In this document: positions 28,893-41,597 of the stretch, in pieces
How the letters are laid out: each line of letters begins with the position of its first letter
How positions within the stretch are numbered: position 1 is the stretch's first letter
Assembly (NCBI GenBank): GCA_028532985.1
Contig: JANCIK010000012.1
Span: 2,232,001-2,296,000, forward strand
Reading direction: 5' to 3'
Length of the DNA: 64,000 nt
Source: Stropharia rugosoannulata
Taxonomy: Eukaryota; Basidiomycota; Agaricomycetes; Agaricales; Strophariaceae
Program-made: the position numbers and the translations under genes
The notes under the pieces: generated by a model
What the model was told of the DNA's origin: nothing
The model's database searches: none
Seen by the model: the letters and a program-made list of their open reading frames with translations, nothing else

Positions 28893-31800
28893 ATGTCGGA
28901 AAGTGTTGGCTCCCTGTAAGTAATGTTCTAGGACAATTGTAGGCTATAATAACTTTGATTTACACTCAATTCTGGATTGGATTCAGCCTGCCCCAACCGC
29001 CCCATGTGGGAGTAAGCAATTCTCCCGACTCAAATGTGCCCGCTGCTGCCAGTGCTGCTCCTGAGTCTTCTGTACCTCGTCGGCGTGGGAGACCTCCAGG
29101 AAGTAAGCGCCCAAAGGAAGCGGACCCCCCTAAACGTCGCGGAAGGCCGCTTGGGTCGGGCTATAAGCAGAAGCAGCGCCTTCTTGAAGGAGAAACTGAT
29201 GTCGCTCCGAAGAAACCACGCAGGCGGCCTAGAAAGCATGTGTCACCATCGCCTTTAGTGACAATTGAATTTTCAGATAATGTACGTACATTTATTAACA
29301 AATGAGGCCTATTAAAGTAAATTCATGTTAGGCAAGTTCAATCTGGGCAACAGACGTTCCCCAAGTGCGTAGAATGCCGCTTGTATACACTCCACCACCA
29401 GGGTCGCCTTTGCGACCTGAGGTGGATAATAATACACCTTCCGAAGGTGCCGTGACTTACCAGTCAATCTTGCCCCATGAAGACCCACAACGGCCCATCG
29501 ATACTTTGGATATTGATGAAGAAGAAGGTGTTGGAAACGGACTCGGAGAGGAAGATGATGTTGTGGATGACATTGAGGACAAAGGGGAACCATCAGGGCC
29601 TGGTCCTGGGCCTACACGACGCCCACTGCCTCCATGGCTTATGGAACAGTTTCATGTGAAGCTAGAGGAAGCTGGGCAACTAAATTCGGACAACGTACCA
29701 CTACTGTATGCCGAACATAATACATTCTGGTTTCCAAACAAATCAATTTGGTTTATTCTTCAATCCGGGAATGTATCGCCTACAGATCTGTATAACCTGC
29801 GGTTCTACCTGTGGGACCCGGAGCGACTATGCAAGAAACTTCCCTGTCCTGTTTGCAAATATCCTCTACAGCGGCATGGCCATATCTCTCGTCCACGGCG
29901 GGTGATTGACATCGACTCAACATTCTGGATTATTGGATTCAGATACCGCTGTCCACAATGCATTCATCCCACATCCAAAAAGAAAACCGTGACATACCAT
30001 AGCTGGGACAACGATATCTTAAAGATGCTGCCGCCTGAACTTGCAGCAGAATTTCCGGCCCGTCTCAGTCATCGAAGCGGCGTATCTAATGCTGTATTTA
30101 TGTTGCTGCGATCGTGTATGCAAAGTGGCATGGGCACGAAGCAATTTTCGGACTCCCTTCGAGTCCAGCATCTTCTGGCATATGATCGACTGCAGTTGCA
30201 GTACTTGGAGCACATATACAGCCAAAAAGTGTCCTTAGATTCATGGATGGGGATCACATATGAAAGTTTTCTTCCATTTGATGATACCAGTCCCAAAGGT
30301 CGTCATGGGTACATTCCTAATGCTCAGTGGTTCGCAAACATGTATGACACCTACATAGAAAAACACCAAGATGACTTCAACCAGCACACTGCTATGCTCA
30401 CTTGCGACATTGGAGCAATCGATCATAGTCACAAGGTGCGTGTATATTTTATTTGTACTTAGTGTATTGCATTTTATTGATTCTCTACTTGAAATATACT
30501 TAGGTAACCAAGCATATAGCAAGAGTCGAAGGAGAGCAGATTTTTACAGCAGTCTTCTCCGTTACCAACCGCTTGGGGGAACTGCGTGGATGTAATTTCG
30601 TCGCCACAAAAGCTCAAGCTCAAGCAGAACTGACATTAACTGGAATACGTGATTCGCTTGCCTTGTACGGCCATTCACAACCCCAAGTTCTATATACCGA
30701 CAATATGGCGGATAAGGCATGGGTTGAGCGCTGTTTTCCATCGCTAAAAATGGGAGTAGTTCCCATTGAGAAGTATAGTCATCTCCCTGCTCTTGAAATT
30801 TCACCACAAGCTCAGGTTCTTATAAGAAGCAACACAGTCTCTATCAATGACACTGCTCGCATAATACTCGATGATGTCCCAGTGTCAGAGGGTGCCATTG
30901 CGATTGGTTTTGACACTGAGTGGAATGTTGATATTTCGTCTTGTGGGTCTATTGAAGGTCGATCCAAGACGGCCATTATTCAGATTGCCTATGGAGATAA
31001 TGTCTACATTCTTCAGGTATGTTTCTCCAGTCAACTACGTCAGTTACCAGTAGTGCTGCGCTGACTCTATTTATAGATTGCAAGCATGATCGCACATGGA
31101 ACTCTACCGCTTCAGCTGAAAATTCTACTGGCTCATCCCCGTGTATTAAAGGTCGGCAGGATGATTAATGCAGATCTATCATACCTTCAAGAAGCATGTC
31201 ACTCAGATATGCCATTCACTGGAGCATTAGATCTCGCAAAGTACGCCAAGGACCGCTGTCTGATATCCAACATTTCTAAAACAAGTCTTTCGGATCTTTC
31301 TGCACTGGTATTGCACAAGCGACTTAACAAGAATATCTCCGAGCAAATCAGCCAGGACTGGGAAAACACAAATCTCACGCCTGAACAGTTAGATTACGCA
31401 GCAAAAGATGCGTATGCATCACTGCTGATCTATCACAAACTGTCTGCACTTGATATTCCCCAGCCGTTATCACTCTCTCCTCTACCACTCACTCCAGTGC
31501 TCGTCTATAGTACAGACAATACATCCATAATCGCTGAAGGCAAGATATCCGACTATCAACCTAATGCTCTCGATGGAATTACTATCTCGCCCGCTCGTAT
31601 CTTGGTTGACATCCTCAAGGTTCTTGTTCCTGGAGCTATTATTGTGCCACATAAGCGTCCGCTTAGCAGCTTTGGATCAACGCCATTCTCACTGGTCTGT
31701 CTACGGAGTCACTTGCGCTCTCAGCCATCCCGACCACTGTTCTCTATGCCTGAAGTTGCTCCTGTTAGCACCACCACCACAATTGGTTCTAGTCCTCCTA

Positions 31801-33717
31801 CCACAGACCTGCTTGATGCACAATACGAGGATCTGGGACTTGAACAGCCAACATCTGTGGAAAGTGAGCTAACACAGAGTACTGATGCACCGGGAATAGA
31901 TATTGCTTGCTTAGATCAAGACCCTGAGAGTATTGCACTTGGAAGAGAAACTCTTGGGAGCAATCCTTTAGAGTGGGACTTTCAAATTCACAGTCGCGTT
32001 CTCAAGGACATCTGTACGTCTTCCATATGTTTTACATCTCTCTGCCACCACGGTTGTCGAAAGCAGTTTGCACGCGACTTACGTGATGCTATTTTATCCC
32101 GATACCGAGGACAAAGCAAGAATCAATGCATGGGCGCACTGCAAAATCCTCCTACTACTTATGACATCTTGCGTAACACGTCCTCTGAATGGCTGCACAA
32201 GCGATGCAAACATGTTGTCCCACCACCGCATTTACTTTACCCTCTTGTGGCTGAGGTATTTGAACATATGGACCGCTACGTGATCCAGTCACAAAAAAGC
32301 CTTTATTCTCGCGTGATAACTGGAAGACGGCAAAAAATGTATTGGAACTAATCAAGAATGGGTTTCTATCTGATCCTCCTGGCGTAGCACTATACACAGC
32401 AATCTCAGCTGATACCAAAGCACCGGGGCTTATACTATATCGGTGTGCACGAGGTACCAACACAACGAAGGAGGTATCCACTCTCACATTCGTTCATGCC
32501 TACCTAAGTTTGGAGCGTCTGTCTGGCACATTCAAGCAGCATTGTTAGACTATGTACTCCATCATAACCTGCTGGTATGTATTCTTATATTTAACTCGTT
32601 TATTATGGGTTACTAATCGTATTCAAGAACTACAGATCACTCTAAACGACGTAATGCGCAATAAAGTTCAGATTAGCAGTTGGATAAACGGCGACTTCTA
32701 TGTTCCGACAAAGGAGATATTAGGTATTCTACCAATTCCCCCTGCCATCAGAACATGAGTGCTATGTCACCCTTTTTGGTGACTTTGACCAACCTCAGAA
32801 ACATGGGTATCTCGCACGTATGCAGGGCACGCGAAAGCCCATTTTACCTGTTCACACGCCAACCGAGAAACAACTCTTTCGTGAGTTTATGCGCAATAAT
32901 CCGCATTTCAGTCCAGAACATGGTGAGCCACACTGGAAAGAGGCCGTCCGAGTGTGGAACTTCAATGCTGATCGTCTTGAAGATGTATATTACAAAGTAA
33001 GTCTTAAATTAATATCTCTTAATTGTTCAGTCCAGATTAACAACAGATTATTTGTAACAGCTCATCGAACAACTCAAATCATACTATGCAAAGTGGAAGC
33101 TAATTTCACACATAAAAGAAACTCTCACACTTTCGGCAGACGTGTGCAAGTCACTTTCCGCAATAATTCACAATCCCCAGCGTTCGAGAAGAGCGCCTCC
33201 TGTACTAGATCGACTGCGCCAAGCGCCCTACGTTCCAAGTGGGCTTCGGCCCATTGCCCCTTCACAAACAGACTCGAGTCCATCCTCACTGTTATCACCA
33301 TTAGTGCAGACGCCTTCAGAACCTCAATTTCAACCGCCCATGGTTGTTGTTGGACCAAGTCTCACTGTGCAGACTCAACCACCTGCACTTGGTGCGTATC
33401 CGGGTCCATCACTACCTGATCCGTCCCTCGGATCAACGCACATGGTGCCGATGTTTTTCCAGCCTGGAGGTAGTGCTCAGGTCCAGGCTCTTGCACAGCA
33501 GTGGCTTGCTGCTGAATCTTCAGAGCGCGAAGTTGATGACTCTGGAAACACCCGGAAGCCTCGTACATGTAGGAAGTGCGCAAGGCCTGAATGCCCAGGA
33601 AAGGGAAAGGTGATCTTTTGTAGGAATCCATGTCAAGACTGCGGAAAGGTGAACTGCCGAGGGAGGAACAGCAGGAAGTCCAAGAAAACATGCTCAAAAG
33701 GATGGGAAAAAACATAA
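28893..33717 (+). pseudogene. transposon-like gene, left copy: AT-hooks, DEDDy exonuclease, Cys-rich ends
   Basis: I place the start at 28893 (MSESVGSL), with exons 28893-28915, 28987-29281, 29332-30435, 30504-31016 and 31077 onward, and more introns near 32578 and 32998. In order: two AT-hooks (RRRGRPPGSK, KRRGRPLGSG); an acidic stretch; a Cys module (CPVCKYPLQRHGH ... RCPQC) of the kind I associate with fungal DUF6729-like proteins; a region with LTCDIGAIDHSHK and VLYTDNMADK that could be an RNase H-fold core; a RNase D/WRN-type 3'-5' exonuclease (FDTEW, NADLSYL, YAAKDAYAS); and a C-terminal Cys cluster (CRKCARPECPG, CRNPCQDCG). Small indels after about 32000 break the frame. Confidence 0.75.
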
Positions 33718-34079
33718 TTACTACAGTAGATACAAGTCCTACAAGGCAACATGACATAATAAGCTCAAGCGCACAACTGTGAGCAATGTGAGCTTAAGCG
33801 AGAGGTATCTTATGCTGATAAATCAAAAAAAAAAGGCATAGAAAAAGGGTCATCACGAACTGAGCCGCAACTGAGCGCAATCCCATTTTTAAGCGAGTGC
33901 CCGGCTCGCTAGACAGCACAGCAGCTCAGCACAGATTAATAATAGACACGATAAGCATGATGGAGTGGTTCATTGGTAATCATGACAGTCTACATACGGT
34001 ACAAGTAGTCAACAAACTTCCTTTCCCCTTTCCCCTCCCCTATTTCTTTTTCTTTTTCTTTTTTGCCCCACATACGGCC

Positions 34080-37000
34080 GGATAGCGGTGTATGTGGGGC
34101 AAAAAAGAAAAAGAAAAAGAAATAGGGGAGGGGAAAGGGGAAAGGAAGTTTGTTGACTACTTGTACCGTATGTAGACTGTCATGATTACCAATGAACCAC
34201 TCCATCATGCTTATCGTGTCTATTATTAATCTGTGCTGAGCTGCTGTGCTGTCTAGCGAGCCGGGCACTCGCTTAAAAATGGGATTGCGCTCAGTTGCGG
34301 CTCAGTTCGTGATGACCCTTTTTCTATGCCTTTTTTTTTTGATTTATCAGCATAAGATACCTCTCGCTTAAGCTCACATTGCTCACAGTTGTGCGCTTGA
34401 GCTTATTATGTCATGTTGCCTTGTAGGACTTGTATCTACTGTAGTAATTATGTTTTTTCCCATCCTTTTGAGCATGTTTTCTTGGACTTCCTGCTGTTCC
34501 TCCCTCGGCAGTTCACCTTTCCGCAGTCTTGACATGGATTCCTACAAAAGATCACCTTTCCCTTTCCTGGGCATTCAGGCCTTGCGCACTTCCTACATGT
34601 ACGAGGCTTCCGGGTGTTTCCAGAGTCATCAACTTCGCGCTCTGAAGATTCAGCAGCAAGCCACTGCTGTGCAAGAGCCTGGACCTGAGCACTACCTCCA
34701 GGCTGGAAAAACATCGGCACCATGTGCGTTGATCCGAGGGACGGATCAGGTAGTGATGGACCCGGATACGCACCAAGTGCAGGTGGTTGAGTCTGCACAG
34801 TGAGACTTGGTCCAACAACAACCATGGGCGGTTGAAATTGAGGTTCTGAAGGCGTCTGCACTAATGGTGATAACAGTGAGGATGGACTCGAGTCTGTTTG
34901 TGAAGGGGCAATGGGCCGAAGCCCACTTGGAACGTAGGGCGCTAAGCAGTCGATCTAGTACAGGAGGCGCTCTTCTCGAACGCTGGGGATTGTGAATTAT
35001 TGCGGAAAGTGACTTGCACACGTCTGCCGAAAGTGTGAGAGTTTCTTTTATGTGTGAAATTAGCTTCCACTTTGCATAGTATGATTTGAGTTGTTCGATG
35101 AGCTGTTACAAATAATCTGTTGTTAATCTGGACTGAACAATTAAGAGATATTAATTTAAGACTTACTTTGTAATATACATCTTCAAGACGATCAGCATTG
35201 AAGTTCCACACTCGGACGGCCTCTTTCCAGTGTGGCTCACCATGTTCTGGACTGAAATGCGGATTATTGCGCATAAACTCACGAAAGAGTTGTTTCTCGG
35301 TTGGCGTGTGAACAGGTAAAATGGGCTTTCGCGTGCCCTGCATACGTGCGAGATACCCATGTTTCTGAGGTTGGTCAAAGTCACCAAAAAAGGGTGACAT
35401 AGCACTCGCGGTTCTGATGGCAGGGGGAATTGGTAGAATACCTAATATCTCCTTTGTCGGAACATAGAAGTCGCCGTTTATCCAACTGCTAATCTGAACT
35501 TTATTGCGCATTACGTCGTTTAGAGTGATCTGTAGTTCTTGAATACGATTAGTAACCCATAATAAACGAGTTAAATATAAGAATACATACCAGCAGGTTA
35601 TGATGGAGTACATAGTCTAACAATGCTGCTTGAATGTGCCAGACAGACGTTCCAAACTTAGGTAGGCATGAACGAATGTGAGAGTGGATACCTCCTTCGG
35701 TTGTGTTGGTACCTCGTGCACACCGATATAGTATAAGCCCCGGTGCTTTGGTATCAGCTGAGATTGCTGTGTATAGTGCTACGCCAGGAGGATCAGATAG
35801 AAACCCATTCTTGATTAGTTCCAATACATTTTTTGCCGTCTTCCAGTTATCACGCGAGAATAAAGGCTTTTTTGTGACTGGATCACGTAGCGGTCCATAT
35901 GTTCGAAATACCTCAGCCACAAGAGGGTAAAGTAAATGCGGTGGTGGGACAACATGTTTGCATCGCTTGTGCAGCCATTCAGAGGACGTGTTACGCAAGA
36001 TGTCATAAGTAGTAGGAGGATTTTGCAGTGCGCCCCATGCATTGATTCTTGCTTTGTCCTCGGTATCGGGGATAAAAATAGCATCACGTAAGTCGCGTGC
36101 AAACTGCTTTCGACAACCGTGGGTGGCAGAGATGTAAAACATATGGAAGACGTGCCAGATGTCCTTGAGAACGCGACTGTGAATTTGAAAGTCCCACTCT
36201 AAAGGATTGCTCCCAAGAGTTTCTCTTCCAAGTGCAATACTCTCAGGGTCTTGATCTAAGCAAGCAATATCTATTCCCGGTGCATCAGTACTCTGTGTTA
36301 GCTCACTTTCCACAGATGTTGGCTGTTCAAGTCCCAGATCCTCGTATTGTGCATCAAGCAGGTCTGTGGTAGGAGGACTAGAACCAATTGTGGTGGTGGT
36401 GCTAACAGGAGCAACTTCAGGCATAGAGAACAGTGGTCGGGATGGCTGAGAGCGCAAGTGACTCCGTAGACAGACCAGTGAGAATGGCGTTGATCCAAAG
36501 CTGCTAAGCGGACGCTTATGTGGCACAATAATAGCTCCAGGAACAAGAACCTTGAGGATGTCAACCAAGATACGAGCGGGCGAGATAGTAATTCCATCGA
36601 GAGCATTAGGTTGATAGTCGGATATCTTGCCTTCAGCGATTATGGATGTATTGTCTGTACTATAGACGAGCACTGGAGTGAGTGGTAGAGGAGAGAGTGA
36701 TAACGGCTGGGGAATATCAAGTGCAGACAGTTTGTGATAGATCAGCAGTGATGCATACGCATCTTTTGCTGCGTAATCTAACTGTTCAGGCGTGAGATTT
36801 GTGTTTTCCCAGTCCTGGCTGATTTGCTCGGAGATATTCTTGTTAAGTCGCTTGTGCAATACCAGTGCAGAAAGATCCGAAAGACTTGTTTTAGAAATGT
36901 TGGATATCAGACAGCGGTCCTTGGCGTACTTTGCGAGATCTAATGCTCCAGTGAATGGCATATCTGAGTGACATGCTTCTTGAAGGTATGATAGATCTGC

Positions 37001-39446
37001 ATTAATCATCCTGCCGACCTTTAATACACGGGGATGAGCCAGTAGAATTTTCAGCTGAAGCGGTAGAGTTCCATGTGCGATCATGCTTGCAATCTATAAA
37101 TAGAGTCAGCGCAGCACTACTGGTAACTGACGTAGTTGACTGGAGAAACATACCTGAAGAATGTAGACATTATCTCCATAGGCAATCTGAATAATGGCCG
37201 TCTTGGATCGACCTTCAATAGACCCACAAGACGAAATATCAACATTCCACTCAGTGTCAAAACCAATCGCAATGGCACCCTCTGACACTGGGACATCATC
37301 GAGTATTATGCGAGCAGTGTCATTGATAGAGACTGTGTTGCTTCTTATAAGAACCTGAGCTTGTGGTGAAATTTCAAGAGCAGGGAGATGACTATACTTC
37401 TCAATGGGAACTACTCCCATTTTTAGCGATGGAAAACAGCGCTCAACCCATGCCTTATCCGCCATATTGTCGGTATATAGAACTTGGGGTTGTGAATGGC
37501 CGTACAAGGCAAGCGAATCACGTATTCCAGTTAATGTCAGTTCTGCTTGAGCTTGAGCTTTTGTGGCGACGAAATTACATCCACGCAGTTCCCCCAAGCG
37601 GTTGGTAACGGAGAAGACTGCTGTAAAAATCTGCTCTCCTTCGACTCTTGCTATATGCTTGGTTACCTAAGTATATTTCAAGTAGAGAATCAATAAAATG
37701 CAATACACTAAGTACAAATAAAATATACACGCACCTTGTGACTATGATCGATTGCTCCAATGTCGCAAGTGAGCATAGCAGTGTGCTGGTTGAAGTCATC
37801 TTGGTGTTTTTCTATGTAGGTGTCATACATGTTTGCGAACCACTGAGCATTAGGAATGTACCCATGACGACCTTTGGGACTGGTATCATCAAATGGAAGA
37901 AAACTTTCATATGTGATCCCCATCCATGAATCTAAGGACACTTTTTGGCTGTATATGTGCTCCAAGTACTGCAACTGCAGTCGATCATATGCCAGAAGAT
38001 GCTGGACTCGAAGGGAGTCCGAAAATTGCTTCGTGCCCATGCCACTTTGCATACACGATCGCAGCAACATAAATACAGCATTAGATACGCCGCTTCGATG
38101 ACTGAGACGGGCCGAAATTCTGCTGCAAGTTCAGGCGGCAGCATCTTTAAGATATCGTTGTCCCAGCTATGGTATGTCACGGTTTTCTTTTGGATGTGGG
38201 ATGAATGCATTGTGGACAGCGGTATCTGAATCCAATAATCCAGAATGTTGAGTCGATGTCAATCACCCGCCGTGGACGAGATATGGCCATGCCGCTGTAG
38301 AGGATATTTGCAAACAGGACAGGGAAGTTTCTTGCATAGTCGCCTGGTCCCACAGGTAGAACCGCAGGTTATACAGATCTGTAGGCGATACATTCCCGGA
38401 TTGAAGAATAAACCAAATTGATTTGTTTGGAAACCAGAATGTATTATGTTCGGCATACAGTAGTGGTACGTTGTCCGAATTTAGTTGCCCAGCTTCCTCT
38501 AGCTTCACATGAAACTGTTCCATAAGCCATGGAGGCAGTGGGCGTCGTGTAGGCCCAGGACCAGGCCCTGATGGTTCCCTTGTCCTCAATGTCATCCACA
38601 ACATCATCTTCCTCTCCGAGTCCGTTTCAACACCTTCTTCTTCATCAATATCCAAAGTATCGATGGGCCGTTGTGGGTCTTCATGGGGCAAGATTGACTG
38701 GTAAGTCACGGCACCTTCGGAAGGTGTATTATTATTCACCTCAGGTCGCAAAGGCGACCCTGGTGGTGGAGTGTATACAAGCGGCATTCTACGCACTTGG
38801 GGAACGTCTGTTGCCCAGATTGAACTTGCCTAACATGAATTTACTTTAATAGGCCTCATTTGTTAATAAATGTACGTACATTATCTGAAAATTCAATTGT
38901 CACTAAAGGCGATGGTGACACATGCTTTCTAGGCCGCCTGCGTGGTTTCTTCGGAGCGACATCAGTTTCTCCTTCAAGAAGGCGCTGCTTCTGCTTATAG
39001 CCCGACCCAAGCGGCCTTCCGCGACGTTTAGGGGGGTCCGCTTCCTTTGGGCGCTTACTTCCTGGAGGTCTCCCACGCCGACGAGGTACAGAAGACTCAG
39101 GAGCAGCACTGGCAGCAGCGGGCACATTTGAGTCGGGAGAATTGCTTACTCCCACATGGGGCGGTTGGGGCAGGCTGAATCCAATCCAGAATTGAGTGTA
39201 AATCAAAGTTATTATAGCCTACAATTGTCCTAGAACATTACTTACAGGGAGCCAACACTTTCCGACATGTGAATAGAGACGGTGAGCTATAATAGAAGGG
39301 ATGTGAACAGTATCTTCGGGGGAGCCGCATGCATACACCGTGTTTCACGCGTGCTCTACATGCAGCTGTTTCCAAAATGGTAAATGAGACTGATGACATC
39401 ATGACTACTACATAAGGCAGTTCGGCCCGGGCAGTATCCGCTATCC
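34080..39446 (-). mobile_element. possible full element of the palindrome right copy with 9-bp terminal repeats
   Basis: GGATAGCGG at 34080-34088 (palindrome centre) and its complement CCGCTATCC at 39438-39446 (outside the right arm limit) could be terminal inverted repeats of a DNA transposon carrying the exonuclease gene. No target duplication is obvious. The left copy lacks the inner end, as if lost when the palindrome formed. Tentative. Confidence 0.3.
34448..39268 (-). pseudogene. transposon-like gene, right copy, broken
   Basis: Mirror copy of 28893-33717. Its ATG is at 39268. Frameshifts near 38624, 38577, 38345, 38190 and 38112 break the N-terminal half, while the exonuclease and following region (35549-37600) are in better shape than in the left copy. 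At every place compared, at least one arm keeps the open frame. The gene is therefore probably intact in an ancestral or correctly sequenced copy. Confidence 0.75.
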
Positions 39447-39809
39447 AGTATCCACCACATACATGAATAAGCAGCCCGAAATGCAAGTCCCGTCAGCCTA
39501 ATTGTACTAGCTAGTACGATCCCACTGCCAGACCAGATTATACTTATTGCAGTTTGTCCTACCCCCTGACGTCAATAACATCATAATATTGGCATTACCG
39601 AAAATGCGGAGTAATCGGGAACGCTTATATAAAACGCGGTTAAAGGAGCTTGAAAGGTTGTTGAAAGGAGCCTCGAGACGATGTTGTAAAACAACTAATA
39701 CTGGACCAAGAACTCTGTATTTACTGAGATGTTTGATGTAGTGTTAATTGCTAAGTGACACGCTGGTGGCACGACGCAACTGCTTGGTCCCAGAAGCATT
39801 CGTCGTTGT
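39447..39809. other. intergenic, no gene seen
   Basis: Between the palindrome and the SDR gene. A 64-codon open frame (39547-39741) is basic but has no recognisable domain or coding support; I see nothing else. Confidence 0.5.
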
Positions 39810-41051
39810 TTAATCACAAAATACACCTCCGTTTATGGAGATCTTTAGGGTTGTGAGTTTATGACCAGAGATACTCCGAAGAATTGAACTCACGCTTTGC
39901 CCTGTAACGAAGCGCGAGTTGGGTGATACGAGATAAGACACCAGGTCTGCAATATCCTCTGGTTGACCATTGAATCCACAAGGACTTTCATACTTCTAGA
40001 CGACAAGTTGAACACCGTGGCATAAGGAGGTAAAACGACTCGTACCTTCAAGGACAATGGGCCACCGTCACCTGTGTGTATATTTGCTTCGGAAACTGGT
40101 TCATTCAGCCATGTAAACAGGTCTTACACTAATGAAGACAGTGGATGTATTCGTTACCCATATCCGTTTCAATATGTCCAGGAGCATATGCATTAACGGT
40201 GATTCCGTGGGGCGCTAATTCCTGAGCTGTGAAGTTATTTATACGAGGTCAGATCCCAGCGTGAGACTTCATTTTTACAGTTATACCTGCGCATTGAGTC
40301 AATCCGCGTACTGCAAACTTCGTTGAGCAGTAGGTTGATATAAAGCTTCCCCCTAAAATACTAAGTGATGAGGGGGGTAAATATTTTAACGGGTTCTATT
40401 CACCTTGCTTTCCTGCAACTGAGGACGCGCCGATGATTCTACCACCCTTCCCCTGCTTGATCATCTGGGCAGCTGCATACTTGTAGCAAAGGAACGCGCC
40501 TCTGGCATTAATTCCAAATACTCTGTCCCATTCTTCTGTGGTGACTAGTTTGACAGCCATGTGAGCCTGACTATTAAAAATGCTGATAAGTTACGTACTA
40601 TCGTTCAAGTACCCAAAGCTCGCGACTCCCGCGTTGGCCACCATCTAAGTATGGAATGGGATCGGAAGGGAATGCATGGTTAAAAATAAGTACGTACGAC
40701 ATCTACACTTCCCAGCCTCTGCGCCGCCCCGTTCACCAACCTCTGGACATCTGCTTCCACTGACACGTCTCCTGTACATATGAAGGCCTGTCTGCCCGCC
40801 GCAGCAATTGATTCACTGACGTCCTGCAGCTTTTCCTCGGATACAGGAAGGTCGTTTATGGCGACGTCGAAGCCGTCATGTGCGAGCCTCAGTGCGATGC
40901 TTCGCCCAATTCCTCTTGCTGCCCCTGTTACGACAGCAACTCGAGCAGGCGAGGATGTTGCCGTAGAAGATAGCAGTCTTCTCTGCGCGGTTGTCAGGGA
41001 AGTGAGCCTGCTCTGGAGAAGAGGACGCGGGGCTAAGAGACGAAAGGCCAT
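39810..41051 (-). CDS. short-chain dehydrogenase/reductase, SDR copy 1
   Basis: Multi-exon gene from the ATG at 41051 to the TAA at 39810; exon 1 is 40698-41051 and exon 2 begins at 40644. It encodes a classical NAD(P)-dependent SDR: cofactor motif TGAARGIG, the VANAG motif, an active-site serine in GASSVAGKQG, the YCSTK catalytic Tyr-Lys pair, and a C-terminus ISINGGVFCD. The N-terminus is basic, Ser/Leu-rich and free of acids, as in a mitochondrial targeting peptide. Substrate unknown; the end resembles diacetyl/acetoin-reductase-like SDRs. It is an inverted paralogue of 45754-47022. Confidence 0.85.
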
Positions 41052-41597
41052 GGTATGGTGGATATTGTGGGGGTTCAACGTTCAGCGTTCAACAGCAGAT
41101 GAACGACTGGTATGCTCTTTTATACATTCAGATCAATTGTAAATAGTCATTATTGTTAATCCATTACCGATGAGAATAACATCAATACTTAGCGTAGATA
41201 GCACTATTTATTCGCTTCCGGATGTTACTGGTTCTCACTGTCTCGCGAGCAAATCAGGGACTGTGTAGTATGACATCCTGTTCCTTTTCTCGAGGTTTAG
41301 GGCTCAATAGTGGTGGATAAGAAAAAACGAGAATGCTTATACGACCGCCGGCGATGGTCCGTTCGCTCATGTCCTCCGAGGCCAACATGTTCTCCGCCAA
41401 CAGCCCAGTAAGCTCGAATCTGAACTTGACTTTGATACGGAAGTCAAGAAGGCCTGCCAGACTTATCAATATGGTTAACGGAATGATTCACACAGACCAA
41501 AAATGAAATCCATAATTTTTGGACAGTTTAAATGAAATAGACAGCTATACATACATAGTTTGGTATATTGATAGTATTACACAATCAAAAATAAGTT

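Larger units (their letters stand above)
28811..39350. repeat. giant palindrome: inverted repeat with 5.26-kb arms
   Basis: The left arm is 28811-34075 and the right arm 34090-39350, with a 14-bp centre. The arms match almost base for base; the differences I found are mostly indels of 1-2 bases. The left arm starts GCGTGAAACACGG and the right arm ends CCGTGTTTCACGC. The left limit coincides with the LTR end of gypsy C, so the true left arm is probably cut there and the repeat may once have been longer. Each arm holds one copy of the same gene, convergent towards the centre. Confidence 0.95.

Noticed and set aside
33897..34268. Two identical 60-90-codon frames facing each other at the palindrome centre
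   Set aside because: They are mirror images of one non-coding tail sequence with CT-rich runs and have no coding support.
28801..39360. GTGCCCTATCA / GTGCTCTACA as a target duplication around the palindrome
   Set aside because: The left word is part of the gypsy C LTR start (TGATAGGGCAC), so the similarity is chance.
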